From Halocaridina rubra (lineage: Eukaryota > Arthropoda > Malacostraca > Decapoda > Atyidae), in contig JAXCGZ010001900.1 in the NCBI GenBank assembly GCA_037179515.1, forward strand, positions 48,501-112,500: 64,000 nucleotides of DNA. The letters are read 5' to 3'. Of the stretch, positions 1 to 14,382 are shown piece by piece; positions within the stretch are counted from its first letter, which is position 1; each line of letters begins with the position of its first letter. A program made the translations under genes and the position numbers. The notes below the pieces were generated by a model. That model was not told where the DNA came from and did not search any database. It saw only the letters and a program-made list of their open reading frames with translations.

Positions 1-1040
<1,040 letters not shown>

Positions 1041-1632
1041 TCCTCCCTCAAAGACTCGAATTTTTGCTTTGACTCAGATGGATTATTATTCACGTACTCT
1101 CTAAGCTTTCGCAACATCTTTTAAGATAAATGTATACTTCATAGCGTCCAAGACTTCAAAGTCTTTTGTTAATTCCATAGTCGTTAGTATCGTCCTTTCA
1201 GTGGGTATTTTTTGCTACTGGACTCAATTCCTTAAGTTGTTTTAAATCTGGGTACTTTCCGGCGGCTATATTGATCTCTTCTACTTTTTATTACTTTCAC
1301 CAAGCTTCTTACTACTACCAATGCTTCATATTGCAGCTACTATTTTAATACTACTCCTTTTTTTAAGAATTGAAGGAGTTTCGTCAGTCTTTCCTGAAGA
1401 GGTTGCTGGTACGAAATTCACCTATAGAGGTCATTGAATGCATTGCAAAATTAGGCAACCTTTCGAACAAGCACTTCTCCTTCATTTCTTTGTTTGTATT
1501 TTCTATTAAGCTTTACTTTTACCTTAAATCAAAATTCTAATTTCGATAATTATATCCTCAAAGTCTATATGCATTATATTTTTTTTTTACTTTAAGCACT
1601 GCAGTGTTTATAAAATAGAAAATGTGTGTGTG
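1041..1632. other. Arm sequence without a gene
   Basis: AT-rich sequence matched in reverse complement at about 39,034-39,614. No ORF, RNA gene or element end was recognised. It ends in aaaatgtgtgtgtg, the point where the CR1-like element interrupts the TG tract. Confidence 0.8.
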
Positions 1633-1720
1633 ATTCCCTAATTGTGATTACCTAATTGTGTTTACGGGAAAGAGCCCAAAGCTCGTATCTTCCCGTCTCC
1701 TGATCGGTTCCATTTTATAC

Positions 1721-4559
1721 TTAGTGATACTTATCATACCTGTCCTTAAAACTATGGATTGAGATAGCATTAACTACCTCCTCGCTTAGCCAATTCCAAT
1801 TATTAACTACTCTTACACTGAAAAGGTATTTCCTTACATCCTGCAAAGAAGTTTTCTTACGAAGCTTCATACTATGACCTCTAGTTCTAGAGCCAGCCAT
1901 ATCAAAATATAGATCCCTATCCACTCTATCATAACCATGAAGGAATTTAAAGACTGTCACCATATCCCCCCTCACTCTTCTAGCTTCGAGTGATGGTAAG
2001 TCTAATTCCCTCAGCCTCTCATCATAACTGAGATTGCATATTTTTGGCACCAGTTTCGTGGCATGTCTTTGAAATTTTTCAAGCTTAGCTATGTGCTTTT
2101 TCAAGTGCGGATTCCAAAAGGGGGCTGCATATTTGAGTTTTGGCCTCACATAGGTTACATAAATATTTCTGAACATTTCCTTGTCCATGTGCCTGAAGGC
2201 TACCCTTACATTTGATAAGAATGCATATGCTGCCCTTACTATGCCATTTATATGTATTTCTGGAGACAAATCTGCCAGTATGTTTACTCCTAGATCTCTC
2301 TCATTTTCTGTCTCTTGAAGTTGTACTCCAGCCACCGAGTAGTCAAGCTTGGGCCTTCTTGCACTTGTACCCATTCTCATTACCTTACATTTTGAAGTAT
2401 TGAATTTCATTAGCCACTTTTCTGACCACTCATGCAGATTATTTAGATCCTCCTGAAGTTCTCTACAATTGTTCTCGTTTTTTACTTTCTTCACAATCTT
2501 TGCATCATCTGCAAACATATTCATGAATGAATTTACAGACTCTGGTAGGTCATTTACATATACAAGGAACAAAAGTGGCCCTAAAACTGAACCCTGTGGA
2601 ACTCCACTACTAACTCTTCTCCATTCAGACACAGAGTGTCTTACTCTAACCCTCTGTTCCCTTCCTTCTAAGTAAGTTTTTATCCATTCCAAAACATTTC
2701 CACCTATTCTAGCCATTGATTGCAGCTTCCTAATAAGTCTCCCATGTGGAACAGTGTCAAACACTTTCTGGAAGTCTAGGAATATGCAATCTGCCCAGCC
2801 CTCTCTTTCCTGTAAGATTTGGCTTACCTCATCATAAAATTCTAATAAGTTTGTTACTGTTGATCTACCTTCTCTGAAGCCATGTTGCCTCACTGACAAA
2901 AAGTTGAAGGATTCCAAGTGAAGAGAGATATGTTTCCTTAGTAGTTTCTCCATAACTTTGCAAACTATGCTGGTCAAGGAAACTGGTCTATTGTTCAGAG
3001 CCGTATCCCTCCTTCCCTTTTTGAAGATAGGTATCACATTTGCTTGTTTCCAGCATCTTGGAATCTCCCCCGACTCCAGTGACTCCTTAAATATGATACT
3101 TAGTGCCACTGATATTGTGCTTGCGCATTTTTTAAGCACATGAGGGGATATGTCATCAGAACCTGTAGCTTTATGAACATCTAAATCCATCAGTGCTTTG
3201 CATACCTCTGTGGCTGTAAGGTTGATGTTCTCTAATACCGGCCCTTGAGCTTCTATCACTGCAATCTAAGGGGGTGGGGTATTTTCTACTGTAAATACTG
3301 ACTGAAACTGCTTGTTCAATTCTTTGCAGAGCTCTTCATCCGTCTCAGTGATGCTTCCATCCGCTCTCTTTAGCCTTAAAACCTGTTCTTTTACCTTCAG
3401 TTTCCACTGATAAAGCTGTAGAAAAGCTTGGGATTTTCTTTAGCCTTCCTGGTGATGTCCCTCTCATAGTCTCTCTGCCTCTCTCCTTTTACTTAGGTAG
3501 TCATTTCTCGCTCTTTTGTAGGTTTGCCAGGCATTTATGTTTTTTCTCCTCCTATACCTTTTCCAGCATTTGTCTCTCCACTCCTTAGCTCTTTTACACC
3601 CATTATCGAACCATTTCTCTCTGGCATGAATTACACCTACTTTGGTGACAGGTATGCAGCAATCTACTATCTTCCCATATTTCTCACAAAAGATGTCATA
3701 CATTTCTTGTACAGATTTGTTGTAAAATAAGGTTCTCCAGTCAATAACTGCAAAAAGCTCATTCATTTTGATGTAATCTCCTTTTGGATAGTTCCTCCTC
3801 ATGTCCTCAGTGCCTCTACTCTCAGGAAGAATATCTTCAATGATATACTCCATCAACAACACACAGTGGTCACTCTTTCCAATTGGTGGTTCATACTCAA
3901 TTTTTTCAATATCCAACTCATTATCTGTGAACACTAGATCAAGTAGTGATGGCTCATCCCCACCCTTGGCCCTTGTTGGTTCCATTACATGTTGGTATAG
4001 GAAATTCCCTTGTACGCAATCTAGGAATATTGCCCCGAATGAGTCCTCACCACTGTGTGGGTCAAGATTTATCCAATCTATCTCTTTATGATTAAAGTCT
4101 CCCATAATCAAAATCCTACATTTTTTCCCGTGCCATGTTAACAACTGAGTTTATGACTTCAATAGTACCTATATGACTTTCCTCATAAACTTCAAGCCTA
4201 TTTTGGTTCCTTGGTGGGTTGTATACAACAGTTATTGTAATGCTCTCTGACCCAGTATTTATGCGAGCAACAAGAAATTCCTTGAACTCACTTTCTATAG
4301 CCAAGTTTATTTCTTCGACTTGAATCCTTTCACTTATGAGCAGTGCTATCCCTCCACCAGTCCTCTCAGATCTTTCAACCCTTAGTATTCTGAAGCCTTT
4401 AGGAAAAACTGTGACACTGTTTATGTCCTCACTCAACTTAGTCTCTGTAATTGCTACTATATCTGCCTTACTGTTGTGAATCCTATCTTTTAATTCTACT
4501 GCCTTACCAGCTAATCCATCAGCATTTGTGTATAACAGTCTTAATGAGGCCCCATCCCC
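1721..4559 (-). pseudogene. CR1-like ORF2: endonuclease and reverse transcriptase
   Basis: The endonuclease begins near 4,559 with LRLLYTNADGL and ITETKLSE, followed by MGDFN and SDHC, the usual APE-type catalytic motifs. A frameshift near 4,130 and stops at about 3,260-3,460 break it. The RT lies in one open frame of 512 codons at 1,721-3,259, with LDFQKVFDTV near residue 161, SGVPQGS near 218 and FADD near 249. The C-terminus ends with the CR1-type NNWNWLSEEVV region. Only a few lesions separate it from an open reading frame, so it is a fairly young copy. In life it would nick target DNA and copy its own RNA at the nick. Confidence 0.9.
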
Positions 4560-5619
4560 TGATCTTCTGTCATTATCTTCTTTATCTCCCCTTTGTCTGG
4601 TAGAAGTCTGTAATGAAAATTTTTCTTCTCTTCTTCATTTCTTTCATCATTTAACCTTCTTGCCTCTTGCAACAAGTTTTTGATCTTTCCCATCTTTTCC
4701 TGTGTTCTGTATTGTCTAATGAACACTTCTTTGAATTCTTGAAGGTCTTTTAGACTTTTTTTCTCAACAATATTTCCCTACATGTTTCCCCTCTCTCAAA
4801 GGTTACTTTTGTTGGTCTCGGCTTTCCTTCCCTCGAATATTTACCTAGTTGGTGTATGTTTACAATATCCTCAGGACCACATACTACTCCAAGCTTTCTT
4901 ATCAGGTCTACAACCCTAGCTTTATTTTCTTCAAGTCTCCCCTGCCATGTTGGCTCCTGGGATTCGCTTATGCCTGAGATTACCACTGTCTTCTCCTTAT
5001 CAAGTGCCTGTCTGATGAGTGGGTTTGCCCTTTCCATCACAACGTCTTTAATTTTTTCGATTACTGTCTCTTTATAGTCAACTGTTTGTATGTTTTCCAT
5101 TGCCACCACCTTTACAGCCTCTTTTACTGCCACATTCCCCTTTAGTGCATCAGCAAAGGAAGTTTTCATGGCATCATTTTCCATATTCAGCTCCTGGAAC
5201 TCTTTTCTGAACTGTTCAATGTTTTCCTTAATCTGGACATTCCAAGCAGCAATCTCGTCTCTCTCAGAAGAGAGCAGTGAACAAACATCTAATTCCTTTA
5301 GGTTGTCATTCAGCTGTTTGTTTTTATATTCTTGTTTAGAAATTCTAGATTCTAGTTGACTCTTTTCCCCTTCCAGCTTCTTTATTCTTTTTTCTAGTTC
5401 CTTTCTCTCCTGCCCTTGTGCTTTATTTGCTTCCTCCAAAGATCTTATTTGCTCTCTGAGTGTTTCATTCTCTTTCATTTCTCCATCCATATTCCGAATT
5501 TTATCATCAAGGCTTATAACCATTTCCTCTAAATTCTTGATTTTCTGTTTAAGTCTCCTAATGGCTACCCCTCCTACCGACCCATGGATGGGAGAAGTTT
5601 GGGACAGAGATGGGGTCAT
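4541..5619 (-). pseudogene. CR1-like ORF1: coiled-coil nucleic-acid-binding protein
   Basis: I take the ATG at 5,619, because the upstream Leu-Ser/His-Thr residues are translated microsatellite. About 289 codons are open to 4,750. Residues of roughly 20-180 are rich in Glu, Lys and Leu heptads, as in a trimeric coiled coil. They are followed by VVISGISESQ and GKPRPTKVTF, matching the RRM-like domain of LINE ORF1 proteins. After a frameshift near 4,750 the C-terminal basic tail continues (RRLNDERNEEEKKNFHYR) to 4,541. The product would coat LINE RNA. Confidence 0.8.
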
Positions 5620-5640
5620 TTTTATGTTCTCCCTCTCATA

Positions 5641-5783
<143 letters not shown>

Positions 5784-6019
5784 TTTGGCATCTCAACAGT
5801 GAACGAAAAAGGTCCTTAATTAAAAACCATAATATTTCACTGCCATGATTTTTACACTATCACTACAACTTTTCTTTCATTAAGAAATATAATGAACAAC
5901 CTCCTCTTAGATCGACTAGGTTTCCTGCATGGCTGTTCATTTCTAAAGTTCTTTGACTCTAAAACATACAGAGTCCCTTCTCAGGAGCTTATTCTCCCTA
6001 GTGTTTGTTTTTCTTTTCT
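5784..6019. other. Short arm segment with no recognised gene
   Basis: Unique-looking sequence between the microsatellite and the family R LINE. It is matched in reverse complement at about 38,646-38,885. Nothing coding is evident. Confidence 0.6.
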
Positions 6020-8690
6020 GTTTTTTTTTCTCCCTGAGGGAGGGGAGTCAAGAATACCTTTTCCATGTTTCCCTGACTGTCGTAAAAGTCACCTAAATGG
6101 GGAGGAGCGGGGGGACGGGAATCCTCTCCTCTGTATTTTTACTTTCTGCGAGAAGCCAACAGTGCTGAGGTTTTCTGGCAGGAGAGATTCAGCCAGAACC
6201 TTAGTAAATGGGTTTTCTGATTGTGCGTGGTTGTGGTGTAAATGAAAGTAAGAGGGAGGTGATAGGGAGTATGTGTGTGGAGAGAAAGATAAATGTAATT
6301 GCACAGAGCGAAACTAAGATATAAAGAAATGGTGAGGCGACATTTGGGAGTGTGGTAGGTAGGGTGTCCGGAGTTGAGAGAGGGAGAGGAAGAAAGGGAG
6401 TGGCTATTTTAGTAAGTGAAAAGAAAAACAAGTGTGTTGGAATGGAAGGAAGTATATTCTCAAATAATAGTGGCTAAAATGAGGCTGGCATGTGAGGCTT
6501 GGGAGTTTGCCAGAGCATATGGCCCTGGCAGTGAAAGAAGTGAGGAAGAAAGAGAAGAATTTTGATAAAATTGAATGAGTGTGTGGAAGACTTGAAAATG
6601 AATGTGAATGTGGGGTTGATGGGAGATTTGACTGCTAGAGTAGGGAATGAGCCTGTGGATGGTGTAATTGGGAAGTATGGAGAGAAAATGATAGAAATGT
6701 GTATAGAGAGAGATTTTGATCGCTATTACTGTATTTAAAAAGAAAGATGTGAACAAATATTGATGGATCAGAGTTGATAATGGAAGAGTAGATGACAGAG
6801 CATTAATGGATTATGTTGTAGTGAAGAGGAGGGTGACTGGAAGAGTATTGGAAGTGAATGTACTGAGAGGACTGTTGGTGGTATATCTGATCATTATTTA
6901 GTGGAAAGTAGAGAGAGTGGGAGAAAAGTGGAGAAAGAGGAGAAGGGAGTGAGGAGCTAAAAGTGAATGAATTGAATAAAAAAGAGAAAGACTGTGAGTT
7001 TGAAGCTAGTGTAAGAAATGTGTGAAATGTACTGAAAGAGAAAGTGGAGGAGGGAGCGGAAAAAGAGTGGGGTTGTTTCAAGGAGAGAGTTATGAAGTGT
7101 GCCGAGGCAGTGTGTGCCTGGAGATTATAGGTGATAAGAATGATAGAGAAATAAAAATGAGGATGTACATTTGCCATTGAGAACAATGGCAGCAGGTAAA
7201 GCACCAGAGATAGATGGGTATCATCTTGCATGCTTGTCAAAAGTGGGGAGGCATTAGCAGAAAGGATGGTTAGGTTCTTGAATGTACGTTTCAGGAAAGG
7301 GAGGTTCCCAGTTGATTGGAGGAGTGCATGTGTAGTTCCACTTTGTAAAAGGAAAGGAGATGAGTATGAACATAGCAGTTTTAAAGGAATTAGCTTGTTT
7401 GTAAGGTATATGGTAGAGTGTTATTCAAGACAATTAGGAAAGATACTGAGAATTTAATTGGGGAAGAAAAGTGTGGGTTCAGGAGAGGAAGAGGGTGTGT
7501 GAATCAGGTGCTTGCAGTAAGACAGGTGTGTGAGAAGTTCTTGGAGAAATGTAGGGACACTTTTTGGGCTTTAATTGACTTATAGAAAGCATATGACAGT
7601 GTTGATAGAGTTGTTGTGTAGTGTGTTGCGACCGTATGGCATAAGTGGAAATTTGTTGAATGCAGTGAAGAGTTCTTATATGAATATTAGAGAGTTGTGA
7701 GAGTTGGGGATGGTATGAGCGATTGGTTTGAGGTGTATGTAGCATTACATCAAGGTTGTTTAATGTCGCCATGGTTGTTTAAAGTTTGTATGGATGGAGT
7801 GGAAAGGTAAGTAAATGAAAGAGTATTAGATAGAGGCTTGGAACTATTTGGTGAGGATGGAAGGTTGTAGAAAATGAATCAGTTGCTATTTGCAGATGAT
7901 ACTGTACTAGTGGCTGATACTGAAAATGAATTGAATCATTTGATGACTGAGTTTGTTGGGGTGTGTGTGAAAGAAGGAAATTGCGGGTGAGTTTTGGTAA
8001 AAGTAAAGTCAAAGAAATTCACGAGGAGTGTCAATGTTGCATAGTGAATATAGGAGTGAATGGGAACTTGCTTGAAGTTGAAAGTTTTAAGTATCTGGGA
8101 TCGCATGTATCTGGGAGTGGACGAGTAAATGTATAGGTAAATCACAGAGTGTAGGAAGCAGATATATATCTAGGTGGGTTGAAAAATGTAATGAGAAATG
8201 GATATTTGGGAATGAATGCAAAGAGAAGAAGAAATGAAGGTGTTTTATGCCGACAGCATCGTATGGAGCAGAGACTTGGAATGCAAGAGAAGATGAAATG
8301 AACATGTTGAATGTAATGGAGATGAGGTGTTTGAGAAGTATGATTGGAGTATCTAGAATAGATAGAGTAAGAAATGAGGATGTCAGGTAGAGATCAGGTC
8401 TTGGAATGAAGCTGTCGGATAGGTAAGATCAGAAACTGTTTACTTGGTTTGAACACATGAAAACGATGAGTATTGAACAAATAGTGAAGAGAGTGTGGAA
8501 TGCAGAAGTGAATGGAGGTAGGTCAAAAGGGATACCTAGAATGGGATAGATGGATGGCGGGAAAAGAGCAATGAATGCACGTGGAATGTTAGTGGAACAA
8601 GTAAGAGTGCACGCAAGAGATAGGAATGAGTGGAGGAAGATTGTACATAGATGAAGCGGGTCACATGGATTTCTCGCAACTGCTATTTCC
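6020..8690 (+). mobile_element. RTE-like LINE (family R), left-arm copy
   Basis: The 5' region has the ccctgactgtcgtaaaag word shared with the copies at 25,917 and 38,600. The plus strand then encodes a badly decayed endonuclease (pieces such as GPGSERSEEERE and a GDLTARVGNE-like stretch) and an RT (RSACVVPLCKRKGDEYE, a Q-G-C-L-M-S-P box, FADDT, a WFGHMKRM-type tail). Stops and frameshifts occur every few dozen codons. The 3' end is split off: an I-like LINE interrupts it near 8,690 and the last 168 bases resume at 14,496. RTE-like is my best clade call; RTE-X or a Proto-type clade is not excluded. Confidence 0.85.
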
Positions 8691-8867
8691 ACACAGTCAG
8701 TCCCTAGCTCTTGTGGCGATAAGATGTGCTCTCCTCTGCTAAGCCTTACAGCTTAGCCTTGCCAAGGATCACCTCCATCGCTGCCTACTGCAAAGATGGA
8801 TTGTTCTTGCTTCAACTCCCACAGTTCAATCAAAAATCCTACGCCGATGTAGACATCTCTACTCTAT

Positions 8868-8924
8868 CTGATAGACCCTGTCTATCGTGAGGCACCACCC
8901 CTTCTGATAGACCCTATCTATCAG
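8868..8924 (+). repeat. Paired hairpins in the I-like 5' leader
   Basis: Two short inverted repeats built on ctgataga...tctatcag lie at 8,868-8,887 and 8,904-8,924. The second has a perfect 8-base stem and a 5-base loop. The right arm has both (35,776-35,796 and 35,813-35,832). There the stem of the first is intact although a loop base differs. They lie about 500 bases before ORF1, so they may act in RNA packaging, translation or promoter function; that role is a guess. Confidence 0.6.
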
Positions 8925-9398
8925 GAGACAAACTCTAACTCTAACCCTTTCACTTACTAACCCCGGCCTGTCTGTGGATATGCAGTAGCCCTTGTGGTCT
9001 TAAAATTTTGCCTGAAGCAGCCAGGTTCATCGCCCCACCAATCACAATCTATTGCAAGATGGAGTAGGAACTGTTACGGAAAATTAGCTTAGCAAGGGCA
9101 CCTCCCATAAGACCACCTTTTGATAGGAGGGAACCTTCAGTTCCCATAGGCCCAACCCCCCTTCATTCCCTCCCCTCCCCAGTAGAAGGTTTTGTGACTA
9201 CTAAAGTGAAAGGTGGAATCCACCTTTCAATTCTCTAGAGCAATTCCTTCTGCTGGTAAAATGTCTGCTCTAGGATCGGACCAGCTACAAATAGGATAAG
9301 TAGGGCCTCCTCCTCGCCCTTTGCTCTCCCAAACCATTAACTTATTAACTTATAAAACCATTTAACTTCACCAAAAATAGAAGGAATGTGTTTGCGAC

Positions 9399-10757
9399 AT
9401 GGTCTGCAAACGCCCACTGAGCCGTCCAGCAGAAGAGGAAGAAAACCCCTCTTTTAGTTTGCAAGAGGCAGAACAACTGAAGCTCACCGAGAGGACAAAC
9501 ACACACCACAAATTCCAATCACGAGAAAGCTCACATTCCAAAGAGCTTCAACAAATTCAAGATCCTGAGCGAGGAGCCAAAAGCAAATTTTCAGGCGGTG
9601 AAATTACTGGAAAAAATGAAACCAGGCATCAACATTTCTGCACGACCCAACCTACAAGGACAATGGATCCTCACACCAAGGGATGAAGAAGCTTGCAAAT
9701 ACCTGTAAACGTCTCGCCACTTCTTCATGCAGGAGCTAATTCCTGGAGAAAACACCTGCAAGGGAGCAGTGTGCAACTACCCTGTGGTTAGGAGATGGCT
9801 CCACTTCTAGCTCTTCCATACATCATGGAAGAAACACGATAAACCAGCAAGACTGGGCCGCCAACTCCTACAATAGTAGGAGTTCCCAACAAAGTAAATC
9901 TAGGTTTCTGGGGATCCTTTCCGGCCAAACCCTTCATGAAGGAACCGCTGAGATGCTACAACTGCCAGAAATTCGAACATCACAAAGGCCAATGCACCCT
10001 TCCAGAAGTCTGTGCTGCTTGCAGTGAAGACACAGCATGGAGAAGTGTATCCAGGTCCACAAGGAGGGCAAAAGCACCACAGCAAGATGCCAAACTGCAA
10101 GTGGAACCATCACGCATGGAACCCCAAGTGCCCCATAAGACTAAACCGCATACCAACAACAACTCAGTCCAAAACCACCTCTCAACCTTCCAGGATTACT
10201 CAATCAAGTAAAGAACCACCCGGAATCACTACGATAAACCTAGTTCTCAGGCAAGTCATAGCACCTGTGATGGAAAACAGGCCCAAGCCTCAGAGAACCC
10301 TTCGTCCTCCAAGGAGAAGACTGAATTTGAACAAACCTTTGACCAAACAACCTGCTCAGAAAACTCCAAAGGTTCCACAAACTACCAAACCCTTGCACCA
10401 AGTTACTTGGACAACACCACTAGTGGAGTCAAACACCATCACAATAAGGGAGGACAAACTGAGAACACTGCTCCAAGGATTCGACAACCAACTAGCAGAT
10501 ATGTTAAATGTCCAGCTGGAACAAAGCTCTAGCAGCCGAGCACTGGAGAAACTCATGTTCCAGGCAGAAGTCCACACCCCCAGACCAGTAGCCAGGATCT
10601 CAGTTTATCCTACCCAGGCCTGCCCAATTTCCCAAGAGTTACCCTCAACCAGCAGCACAAAAAACAACTCACGACAACCTTCCCAAGGGTTATGTGGCCT
10701 CCAGCCAACCCCCACTGATGTCCAGCACCACCCAGTTCCTGGTCCTTCCGTCCCGTG
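9399..10757 (+). pseudogene. I-like ORF1 (gag-like zinc-knuckle protein)
   Basis: It starts MVCKRPLSRPAEEEENPSF in a frame open for 95 codons and then shifts frame at least twice. Zinc knuckles follow: CYNCQKFEHHKGQC (CX2CX4HX4C) near 9,955, a CAAC half-knuckle near 10,015, and, in the right-arm copy's frame, CPNCKWNHHAWNPKC near 10,090. The rest is Pro/Gln/Thr-rich and ends near 10,757, just before ORF2. ORF1 proteins of this kind bind element RNA. The right-arm copy (33,841-35,301) is less broken. Confidence 0.8.
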
Positions 10758-10783
10758 ATACCAGCCTCACCAGCAAAGTTTCG

Positions 10784-13700
10784 ACTCCATAAGGATTCTG
10801 CAGTGGATTGTCTGTGGGATTAGACCCAAGTATGCCTCCCTGCAATCAGCAGCCAAGGAAGGTAGTTTTGACATCATCCTTCTACAAGAAGCACTCTTCA
10901 AAGGACAAAAAGACTTCAATTTCTCAGGATACAAAGCCTTCACAATACCAGCAGACAACCACACCAACAAAGGACTAATGACTCTAGGTAAAAATTGCAT
11001 CCCAGCCTCCAACATCAACCCTACAGACTGCGGGGATAACGTGGATATCCAGGCTGTTAAAATACAGCTTCTAAAACAAAAGTTAACAATATACAACATC
11101 TACAAGCAAATCAAAGGCCTCTTAGAGGGTGGAGAGCATTTTGCAACCGCTGCTGAAGAGCCATCTTTCATAGATGGCGATTTTAATGCCCATCACTGAA
11201 TTCTAAATTCAACAAGGCCAAACAATGATACTTGTGAAGAAATTGCTTATCTTCTGGATAAATTCCCCACTATTCACCTTTTAAACACTGGGGCCACAAC
11301 ACATGTACTAGGAGGAGGACTAGACATGTCTTTCATAACCTCCTCCCTCACTTCCTACACTGACTGGAGTATACATCCTCACCTCATGAGTGATCACTAT
11401 GCCACTCAGATAAGCATCCAACTGCCTATACTTCCACCAATTCCACCTCCCCAACCCAAATGGAATCAAAATATGGCAAATTTGAAAACATTTCAGCGAT
11501 CCTTAACCCAGTGGCATTCAGACTACACTGCATTTGAAGACGTCAACATTTTAGCACAAGACCTTATCTCCGCCTTCCACAAAGCAACCGACGTTTCCAT
11601 CCTAAAAACAAACCTCCAAAAAGGGAATATCAAGATTCATGTGCTACTGCCAGGAAGTGAAAGAGGCCAAGCAAAGACTGAATAGGGTCAGGAGGTTATA
11701 TAGGAAAAGACCCACAGATGCCAATAGAGCAGTGCTTCAGGAGATTGTCACAGGCACCGACAAGACTGTCTCGAAAATCCGAACTGACAAATGGCTGGAA
11801 TGGTGTGCCAAGCTAAATCAACACACCAACCTCACTGAGCTATGGCAAATGTTCAAAAGACCAAAGCACCCACACATCCAAAACATATGGAGGAGGCTGA
11901 AAGATTTGCAAGCATCTTTTCCAACCGTTCAGCAACCCAACAACTTCCACCAAGCATAATAAGGATCCAAAATGACTTAAAAAACAAAGATGGGATACCA
12001 TAAATCATGCCTGCAACAAAAATGATGACACAAACACACTATTCACCACTCTTAAACTCAGACACACCATGCATAAAGCGAAAAACACAGTCCCTGGAGC
12101 AGATGGCATCACCTACACAATGATTAACAACATGGGCACTTCAGGTGAAGCCGCCTACCTCCATCTGACAAACACCACTTACATATTAAGAGTTTCTCTG
12201 AAAATCTTGAGTCAACAGGATATTCAGCCTATCCCAAAACCCAAAGACCTAACGAATCCACGACCCATATCTCTACTGAGCTGTTTAGAAAAAACAGCTG
12301 AAAAAATGGTGCTCAAGAGATTACAATTCAAAATAGGCCCCTTACACCCTCACTTGTATGCCTAAAGAGATAATGTAGGCACTACACAGTGTATTATGGA
12401 TGTCCTCAGCTGCATAAACAACATGGCTGCAGTCGTGGTGTTCTTAAATCTTGAGAAGGCTTTTGAACTGGCCAACCCAGCAGCCATTCTGAGCTCCCTA
12501 GCAAATAAGGGAGTTAAGGAACATCGACTCAGTTGGGTCTCAAACCATGTCAGGAATAGAGAGGCTAAAGTAAAATTCCAAAGACAACTATCAACATATA
12601 AGAAATTAGAAAATGGTACCCCACAAGGAGGCAGTCTCAGTCCACTGCTTTTCAATGTGCTAATGGAGAACTTCTTTCCACTACAACTACCCCAAGGAGT
12701 AGACATCTTCATCTATGCCAAAAACGTGGTCCTCATCAGCAGAGGAGGCAAGAGACTAGCCAGTGCTCAAAAAGCAGTAGACCTGTTCCATCTGAAAAGC
12801 AAGGAGCTGGGATTCAAAATCAATGTTAATACGATAATAAAACAAAAGCTATAGCCGTAAAAACTCCAGTACCACTAACCCCACTCACTCTAGCCAATGA
12901 AAACATAGAGTGGGCTGATACATTCATGTATCTGGGAGTTTTCATAGACAGGCAACTCACCTTCAAACCACAAATCACGTATCTCAGGGAAAAAGCACAT
13001 AGCCAACTAACCCTTATGATATGTATGGCATCTCTTCAAGAAGGAGCAGGTCTTCAGGTCCTGAAGAAATTTTACATTGCCACTATAGGATCCCTGATTA
13101 CCTACAGTGCTCCCACCTTAGCCAACATCAGCGCAACAACAAACCTCCACCATAAAAGTAATCCAGAACAATGCCATGCGTTACATGCTGGGGGTGCCTA
13201 TGTGGACCAAGATATGCAACTTACAAATGGAAACAAACCTACCTCCTCTATATAGCTGGATTAACGTCTCCAATACCAACACAATAACAAAGGCTCTGCT
13301 ATCTGAAAGGAGATCTCACACAGAAACGACTGAAAGAGGCCCTCAACAAACATCCAGATCTCCCCATCCCGAACACCTATGCCAGCTTGGCTTCTGAAAA
13401 ATATATATGAATGCAACATGGCATCTGAATTGGCAAAAATCAACTTAGACAAGACCTGCACTCACTACAAACCGCTTGTCCCATGGGAAGCACACCCAGC
13501 AAAATTCAACACTACTAGTTTTCCTGACAGTAAGAAAGCTTGTACTATACAGATGGAACTGTCAACTCAAGTATCCCTGCAACTGGAGCAGCAGTCTATT
13601 CTGAACATTTTATAACTTCCTGGAGACTTTCAGACTCCTGCTCCACTCTTCAAACCGAGCTATTTGCTATCAAAATGGCTCTACAAAACTTGATGGTAAA

Positions 13701-14382
13701 AGAACAAGGACCTGTAACCATACACACTGACTCACTCTCCTCTGTCCAAGCAGTACAACAGCAAAAGTTCAAAGAAAATATCAACTTAATCAGCTCAGTC
13801 CAAACACTGCTAGTTCAACATCAAGAACAAGGAGGATCGGTAACAATCAACTGGATACCCAGCCACATCAACATCCCTGGAAACGACAATGCTGATCAAC
13901 TTGCCAAGGACGCTGTCTTATGCCACATTATACAACGTTTTATACAACCCAGCCTACAACAATACAAATAAAAAATTAAGCTAGCACTACAGAAAGCAAA
14001 GCAGGAAAATCAGAACTATTGGGTCAACAAAAACTCCTACTCCGCCACAAGGTACAAGAAAGCAACAAAACTTGAGTCCTCACCTGTATCCAAATACACC
14101 CCAAGGAATCTGACTGTCACAATAGCTAGGCTCAGGCTTGGCTACAAGTGCTGCTGGGAAATTACTGAAAACCCTGGTAAAGAATGTGAACACTGTGGCA
14201 AGATAACAGCCCTGCTGAATTATCTGTTAGAATGTCAGAGGACAAACAACTTAATGAACGGAATAAACATGGATCTACAACATCCAAATGCTCCAGATCA
14301 TGCTGCTCAAATAGCCCAGAAATTACTTGACAATCTGGACACCCATTTCATCACCTTGCAAACTTCTGAACCACCAAGGTGA
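10784..14382 (+). pseudogene. I-like ORF2: endonuclease, RT and RNase H
   Basis: Domains in order: APE endonuclease 10,790-11,500 (IILLQE, GDFNAHH with a stop just after it at about 11,199, SDHYATQ); linker 11,510-11,960; RT 12,069-13,260 (PGADGITY, PKPKDLTNPRPISLLSC, LNLEKAFE, NGTPQGGSLSP, a YLGVFID thumb motif); RNase H 13,540-13,970 (YTDGTVNSS, QTELFAI, HTDSLSSVQA, NWIPSHINIPGNDNAD, i.e. the D-E-D-D residues); and a C-terminal CEHCGK..LLNYLLEC motif near 14,190. The RT FADD box is altered (IYAKNV at about 12,710), so catalysis is lost. Frameshifts occur at about 11,640, 12,000 and 12,850. Confidence 0.85.

Larger units (their letters stand above)
1633..5640 (-). mobile_element. CR1-like LINE, nearly full length
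   Basis: A minus-strand element of about 4.0 kb with an ORF1 (coiled coil plus RNA-binding-like domain), an endonuclease that starts with the CR1-type YTNADGL motif, and an RT. The 3' end carries two near copies of a caattaggtaat word, also seen at the end of the copy at 48,477, so this is the family's tail. The element splits a TG tract, and aaaatgtgtgtgtg occurs at both edges (1,619-1,632 and 5,641-5,654). The right arm has the uninterrupted site near 39,031, so the insertion came after the arms duplicated. Confidence 0.9.

Noticed and set aside
6803..7240. Ser/Phe/His-rich minus-strand ORFs across family R copies (also 27,453-27,917 and 36,008-37,866)
   Set aside because: Opposite-strand shadows of purine-rich LINE coding sequence. 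The RT motifs are on the other strand.
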